This document shows, in pieces, positions 4,960-8,240 of a stretch of DNA of 8,240 nucleotides; position 1 is the first letter of the stretch, and the number at the start of each line of letters is the position of its first letter. The notes below the pieces were generated by a model. That model had not been told where the DNA came from. It was given only the letters and a program-made list of their open reading frames with translations, and did no database searches. The stretch spans positions 1 through 8,240 of the forward strand of contig JAOTWH010000092.1 in NCBI GenBank assembly GCA_029863035.1, in the 5' to 3' direction. The translations under genes and the position numbers were made by a program. The stretch is from Acidimicrobiia bacterium. Lineage in GTDB: Bacteria; Actinomycetota; Acidimicrobiia; UBA5794; JAOTWH01.

Positions 4960-6473
4960 ACCGGAGGAACTCCATGACGACGCCCCGAGAAGTGGCGATC
5001 TTTGCGGCGGGCATAAGCGATACGTCGTATCAACTCATGGCGCAGGTCCTGCGGCTGAACAACCGCATCCACCACCAGCTCCGAGCCTAACCGCATCAGG
5101 TCGACGTCCTTGGCGAACTCGTCGCGGCGCTCGGCTACGTAGGCGTCCCGTTCGTCCTCGGGCAACTCCTGGATCTTGTTGTAGAAGACGGCGTTGACTG
5201 CCGCCTCGGGACCCATCACAGCGATCTCTGCGGTCGGCAGCGCAAGCGTGGCGTCGGGCTTCAGCCCTGGGCCAGAGAAGGCGTACAGACCGGCTCCGTA
5301 CGCCTTGCGCACGATCACCGATACTCGAGGCACCGTGGCCTCGGCTACGGCTGTGAGCATCTTGGCACCACTTCGGATGATTCCCTCTCGCTCAACCTTC
5401 GTGCCGATCATGAATCCGGGCACGTCGGCGAAGAAGACCAGTGGGATGTTGAAGGCATCGCACAACCAAATGAAGCGCGCCGCCTTGTCGGCGGAATCGA
5501 CGAACAGGACTCCGCCCAGGTGGGCTGGTTGGGAAGCCACCACGCCGACTACTTCACCCTCCAGACGCCCAAAGCCAATGATCAGCTCACGGGCGAACAG
5601 CTCCTTTATCTCGAACAACTTGCCGCCATCGAGGAATCCGCCGAGAAGCTCCCGCATGTCGTAGCCGGCTCTCGGGTCGTCCGGCACCACCGAATCCAGG
5701 GCCACCTCGGCCGGCTGCTCCAGTTCGGCTCGGGGAGCGTCGTCGCGATAGCTGGCCGACATGAACGAGAAGTAGCTCTTGGCCCATGCGATCGCTTCTT
5801 CATCGCTCTGCACCAGGGCATCGCCGCATCCCGACACCTCGCAATGCATGCGGGCGCCACCCATCTCTTCGAGAGAAGTTCGCTCCCCGATGACCATCTC
5901 GGCCATGCGGGGAGAACCGAGGTACATGGACGCTCGCCCTTCCACCATCACCACTACATCGCAGAACGACGGGATATAGGCGCCGCCTGCCGCAGATGGA
6001 CCGAACAGGCAACAGATCTGAGGGACCCGGCCCGATAGCTGCACCTGGGTGTAGAAGATACGACCTGCCCCGCGTCTCCCGGGAAACAGATCGACCTGGT
6101 CGGTGATGCGAGCCCCCGCCGAATCGACCAGATAGAAGACCGGCAACAGCTCTTCGTAGGCACCCTCCAGGGCTCGAATGATCTTCTCAACGGTTCTCGC
6201 CCCCCAGCTCCCCGCCTTGACTGTGGGGTCGTTGGCCACGATCACCACCGGACGGCCGTCGACGGTGGCTCGACCGGTCACCACACCGTCTGCGGCGAGG
6301 TCGTCCGCCGCGTTGTTGGCGAGCAAGCCATCCTCAACGAAGGAGTCGCCGTCGGTGAGCAGCGCTATCCGATCCCTTACGAACAGCTTGCCCTGCTCGG
6401 CGAGCTTGTGGTGATACTTCTCTGGACCGCCCTGGCGGGCACGCTCGTTAGCTTTGCCGAACCTGTCAGACAC
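4956..6473 (-). CDS. Acyl-CoA carboxylase, carboxyltransferase (beta) subunit
   Basis: A 505-aa protein, the usual length for PccB/AccD-type beta subunits, which move carboxyl from biotin to an acyl-CoA. It has two crotonase-like halves. The N-half has 'GSWGARTVEKI' (88-98), 'YLVDSAGARI' (114-123) and the oxyanion loop 'GPSAAGGAYIPSFCD' (158-172). The C-half has 'QPAHLGGVLFVDSADKAARF' (315-334), 'DVPGFMIG' (350-357) and the second oxyanion loop 'RKAYGAGLYAFSGPG' (389-403). The true start is GTG 6473: a GAGGAG lies 8 nt upstream, it overlaps the der stop by 8 nt, and family similarity begins there. The open frame continues to 6794, but that part is antisense-like der sequence in another frame. 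Which acyl-CoA is used (propionyl, methylcrotonyl or other) cannot be told. The biotin carboxylase/BCCP subunit is not in the window. Confidence 0.93.
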   Translation of the reverse strand: MSDRFGKANERARQGGPEKYHHKLAEQGKLFVRDRIALLTDGDSFVEDGLLANNAADDLAADGVVTGRATVDGRPVVIVANDPTVKAGSWGARTVEKIIRALEGAYEELLPVFYLVDSAGARITDQVDLFPGRRGAGRIFYTQVQLSGRVPQICCLFGPSAAGGAYIPSFCDVVVMVEGRASMYLGSPRMAEMVIGERTSLEEMGGARMHCEVSGCGDALVQSDEEAIAWAKSYFSFMSASYRDDAPRAELEQPAEVALDSVVPDDPRAGYDMRELLGGFLDGGKLFEIKELFARELIIGFGRLEGEVVGVVASQPAHLGGVLFVDSADKAARFIWLCDAFNIPLVFFADVPGFMIGTKVEREGIIRSGAKMLTAVAEATVPRVSVIVRKAYGAGLYAFSGPGLKPDATLALPTAEIAVMGPEAAVNAVFYNKIQELPEDERDAYVAERRDEFAKDVDLMRLGSELVVDAVVQPQDLRHELIRRIAYARRKDRHFSGRRHGVPPV

Positions 6474-7785
6474 CAGCCGAACTCCTCGATCGACTTCTTG
6501 CGAAGAAGCGCAACGGTGTGCCGGTGAAGTCGAACTCGTCCCGCAGGCGCTTCTCCAGGAACCGAAGGTAGTCCTCTCCCAGCTGTCCGCTGCGCACAAA
6601 CAGGACGATGGTGGGAGGCTCCACCCCGGCTTGCACCGCATAGATGATGCGAGCTCGCTTGCCTTTCCTGGCCGGAGAGGGTGTGGCTTCTTGCCACTTG
6701 CGGATGAGACGGTTGAGCGTGGGGGTGGGAATTCGGCGCTGGCGGTTCTCCAACACCATCTCGATGGCGGCCGGGAGCCGCTGCATGCGAGCACCGCTCA
6801 ACGCGCTGAGACGCAGCACCGGCGCCCACGACAGGAAGGCCAGGCGATCCCCCAAGCCATCTTCGGTGTTCAATCGCTCGTCGGTGGTCACCGCGTCCCA
6901 CTTGTTCAACAGGACCACGATGCCGGCCCCTGAGACCCTCACCTCGTCGGCCAGCCTTTGCTCTTGGTGGGTGACTCCGGCCACGCCGTCGACCATGAAC
7001 AGGGCAACGTCGGCCTGACGCAGTGCCTGGCGCGCCCTGATAACCGAGTAGAACTCGGTGGGCTCGTCGATTCGAGCCGGACGACGGATCCCCGCGGTGT
7101 CGACGATCCGATAACGCCGCTCACCAAGCTCTATGACGTCCTCGATCGAATCTCTTGTGGTGCCCGGCTCCGGCGACACCAGAACCCTGTCCTCGCCCAC
7201 CAATCGATTGAGCAACGTCGATTTGCCCACGTTGGGCCGACCGATGATCGCCAGCGTTGGCAGGTCTTCGCCTTCTTCGGTGGTGTAGTCGGGCAACATC
7301 GAGGCAAGAAGATCCAGGAAGTCCCCGGTGTTGCGACCGTGCAGCGCACTCACCGCGATCGGCTCGCCCAGCCCAAGCGACCACAAGGCACCGATATCCA
7401 GCTCCGCGTTTGGACCGTCGACCTTGTTGGCGACAAGGAGGTGTGGGGTGTCGGACTGCTGAATGAGGCGCGCTACACCGAGGTCGTCTTCGGTGACCGC
7501 CGTCTTGGCATCGGCCACGAACACCACGACATCGGCCCCCGCCAGCGCCACCTCGGCCTGCTCTCGGACACCCATCTCGAGGGCATCGCCCTTTACGGCC
7601 CAACCCCCAGTGTCGACAAGAACGAAACTCTTGCCGCCCCACTCCGCCTCGAACTCTTTTCGGTCGCGAGTTACCCCTGGCTTCTCCTCGACGACCGCGG
7701 CCCTCCTGCGCAGGATGCGGTTCACGAGCGTCGACTTGCCGACATTGGGGCGGCCGACGATGGCAACCACCGGTGCCCGGCTCAT
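6466..7785 (-). CDS. der: Ribosome biogenesis GTPase Der (EngA)
   Basis: A 439-aa tandem GTPase needed for late 50S ribosomal subunit assembly. The first G domain has P-loop GRPNVGKST (11-19), G2 T39, DTGG (58-61), NKVD (120-123) and SAL (146-148). The second repeats this with GRPNVGKST (182-190), DTAG (229-232), NKWD (294-297) and SAL (327-329). The C-terminal KH-like domain (about 345-435) ends with the typical 'YLRFLEKRLRDEFDFTGTPLRFFAR' pattern. All nucleotide-binding motifs are intact and the length is normal. ATG 7785 overlaps the DUF512 stop as ATGA, and its own TGA overlaps the carboxylase GTG by 8 nt, so it sits mid-operon. DUF512 next to der is a recurring arrangement in several Gram-positive groups. 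Confidence 0.97.
   Translation of the reverse strand: MSRAPVVAIVGRPNVGKSTLVNRILRRRAAVVEEKPGVTRDRKEFEAEWGGKSFVLVDTGGWAVKGDALEMGVREQAEVALAGADVVVFVADAKTAVTEDDLGVARLIQQSDTPHLLVANKVDGPNAELDIGALWSLGLGEPIAVSALHGRNTGDFLDLLASMLPDYTTEEGEDLPTLAIIGRPNVGKSTLLNRLVGEDRVLVSPEPGTTRDSIEDVIELGERRYRIVDTAGIRRPARIDEPTEFYSVIRARQALRQADVALFMVDGVAGVTHQEQRLADEVRVSGAGIVVLLNKWDAVTTDERLNTEDGLGDRLAFLSWAPVLRLSALSGARMQRLPAAIEMVLENRQRRIPTPTLNRLIRKWQEATPSPARKGKRARIIYAVQAGVEPPTIVLFVRSGQLGEDYLRFLEKRLRDEFDFTGTPLRFFARSRSRSSAGV
6482..6487 (-). promoter_or_regulatory. Shine-Dalgarno fixing the carboxylase start
   Basis: GAGGAG on the minus strand lies 8 nt before GTG 6473, inside the 3' end of der. It decides the start of a frame that otherwise runs open for another 320 nt upstream. 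Confidence 0.75.
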
Positions 7786-8240
7786 GCCGCAGCTCCCGCT
7801 ATCAGGCCCGAGGCGCTGGTGGCAACGGCTTTCAGCGGAGCCTTGGCGGCGCCAGCCACGTCGGCGAAGTCCATCTCGTCCAAGAACTGATGTCCCGACA
7901 AAGCCACATCGGGTATCAGGTACTGCCCGGCTGGGCCGTCGTCAGCTGCCAGCGCGGCCACCAGGTCCTCTCCAACCAATAGCCCAGCGACACCGACGTT
8001 GCCTCCGAAGAACTTGTTCTCGACGGCCAAGAGCCTCATCTCGCGACCGGCCAGCACAGCTAGTCGGTCCAGCACCGGTTCGAGAACATCGCGACCGTAG
8101 CGGCCGGTGACGACCACAACCGGGCCCTGGTTCTCGGGGACATCCCTTGTCCCACCCGGCGTTGCCCGGTAGCCCTCGGCGGGAGCGGCGGGCAGGGTCC
8201 GCCACTCTCCGGTTCGCTCGGGCGAAGCTGGGTCCGAGCC
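7782..8240 (-). CDS. DUF512-domain protein, C-terminal part (truncated by window edge)
   Basis: The frame is open from the window edge to TGA 7782-7784, giving 152 residues of a longer protein. The visible part matches the C-terminal DUF512 domain: 'VVVVTGRYG', then 'LLAVENKFFGGNVGVAGLLVGED', then 'YLIPDVALSGHQFLDEM'. Full-length proteins of this family usually carry an N-terminal PDZ-like segment and a cysteine-bearing radical-SAM-like/FeS region before DUF512; those lie outside the window, so they are expected rather than seen. No cysteine occurs in the visible part. The biochemical role of the family is unknown. The last residues are Ala/Gly-rich, and the stop overlaps the der ATG, indicating coupling. 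Confidence 0.85.
   Translation of the reverse strand, partial: GSDPASPERTGEWRTLPAAPAEGYRATPGGTRDVPENQGPVVVVTGRYGRDVLEPVLDRLAVLAGREMRLLAVENKFFGGNVGVAGLLVGEDLVAALAADDGPAGQYLIPDVALSGHQFLDEMDFADVAGAAKAPLKAVATSASGLIAGAAA

Noticed and set aside
4781..5014. 77-aa minus-strand frame in the carboxylase/dehydrogenase gap
   Set aside because: It overlaps both the carboxylase 3' end and the 41-aa gene in another frame. The 41-aa frame has the stop/start coupling and a coherent membrane span.
6474..6794. N-terminal extension of the carboxylase
   Set aside because: The extra ~107 residues are low-similarity Ser/Arg/Trp-rich sequence overlapping der in another frame. The GTG at 6473 with its Shine-Dalgarno and family alignment is the better start.
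6958..7890. 310-aa plus-strand open frame over der
   Set aside because: It is an antisense frame of the conserved Der GTPase with no recognisable domain.
1..8240. CRISPR array, toxin-antitoxin pair, transposase or phage genes
   Set aside because: No regularly spaced short repeats with unique spacers, and no such protein was found in any convincing frame.

Overview
The window looks like chromosomal DNA from a high-GC actinobacterium. The evidence is GC-rich codon use, a deazaflavin (F420)-type nitroreductase, and the neighbourhood of a DUF512 protein, Der GTPase and an acyl-CoA carboxylase beta subunit. A deep-branching lineage such as Acidimicrobiia is possible, but that placement is an inference from gene content only.

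Positions about 2490-8240 are conserved housekeeping DNA, all on the minus strand. In transcription order they hold the C-terminal part of a DUF512 protein (cut by the window edge), der, a 505-aa acyl-CoA carboxylase carboxyltransferase subunit, a 41-aa single-span membrane protein, an 83-nt gap, a Glu/Leu/Phe/Val-type glutamate dehydrogenase, and a YihY/BrkB-family membrane protein. The first four genes are chained by stop/start overlaps (ATGA, an 8-nt overlap, ATGA), which is strong evidence for one translationally coupled operon. The 41-aa gene has a ribosome binding site.

At 2448-2486, 11 nt past the yihY stop, lies a perfect 5' half of a tRNA-Pro(GGG) gene. It includes the acceptor 5' strand, D arm, anticodon-stem 5' strand and a CTGGGGG loop. 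The sequence then stops matching a tRNA exactly where the anticodon loop should re-enter its stem. The next 375 nt (2073-2447) hold no convincing gene. They do hold several short structured signals: a 7-bp hairpin beside the break, TGCAA repeated three times at an exact 11-nt period, and a near-perfect 24-nt palindrome. This looks like an old recombination or integration junction.

Positions 1-2072 are a looser, accessory-like region with three small unrelated single genes: a SnoaL-like protein (+), an orphan lipoprotein (-) and an F420-dependent-type nitroreductase (-). They alternate with three copies of a ~53-nt direct repeat, about 86% identical by hand count, each predicted to form two small hairpins. 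The pattern is repeat-gene-repeat-gene-repeat-gene, and each minus-strand gene has a repeat just past its stop codon. The repeats lack integron attC core sites. I do not recognise the family; a REP-like element or a remnant insertion-sequence end are the main alternatives.

The most interesting items are the repeat array, the half tRNA with its adjacent structured spacer, and the 41-aa membrane protein coupled to the carboxylase. No defence system, CRISPR array or complete mobile element was seen.
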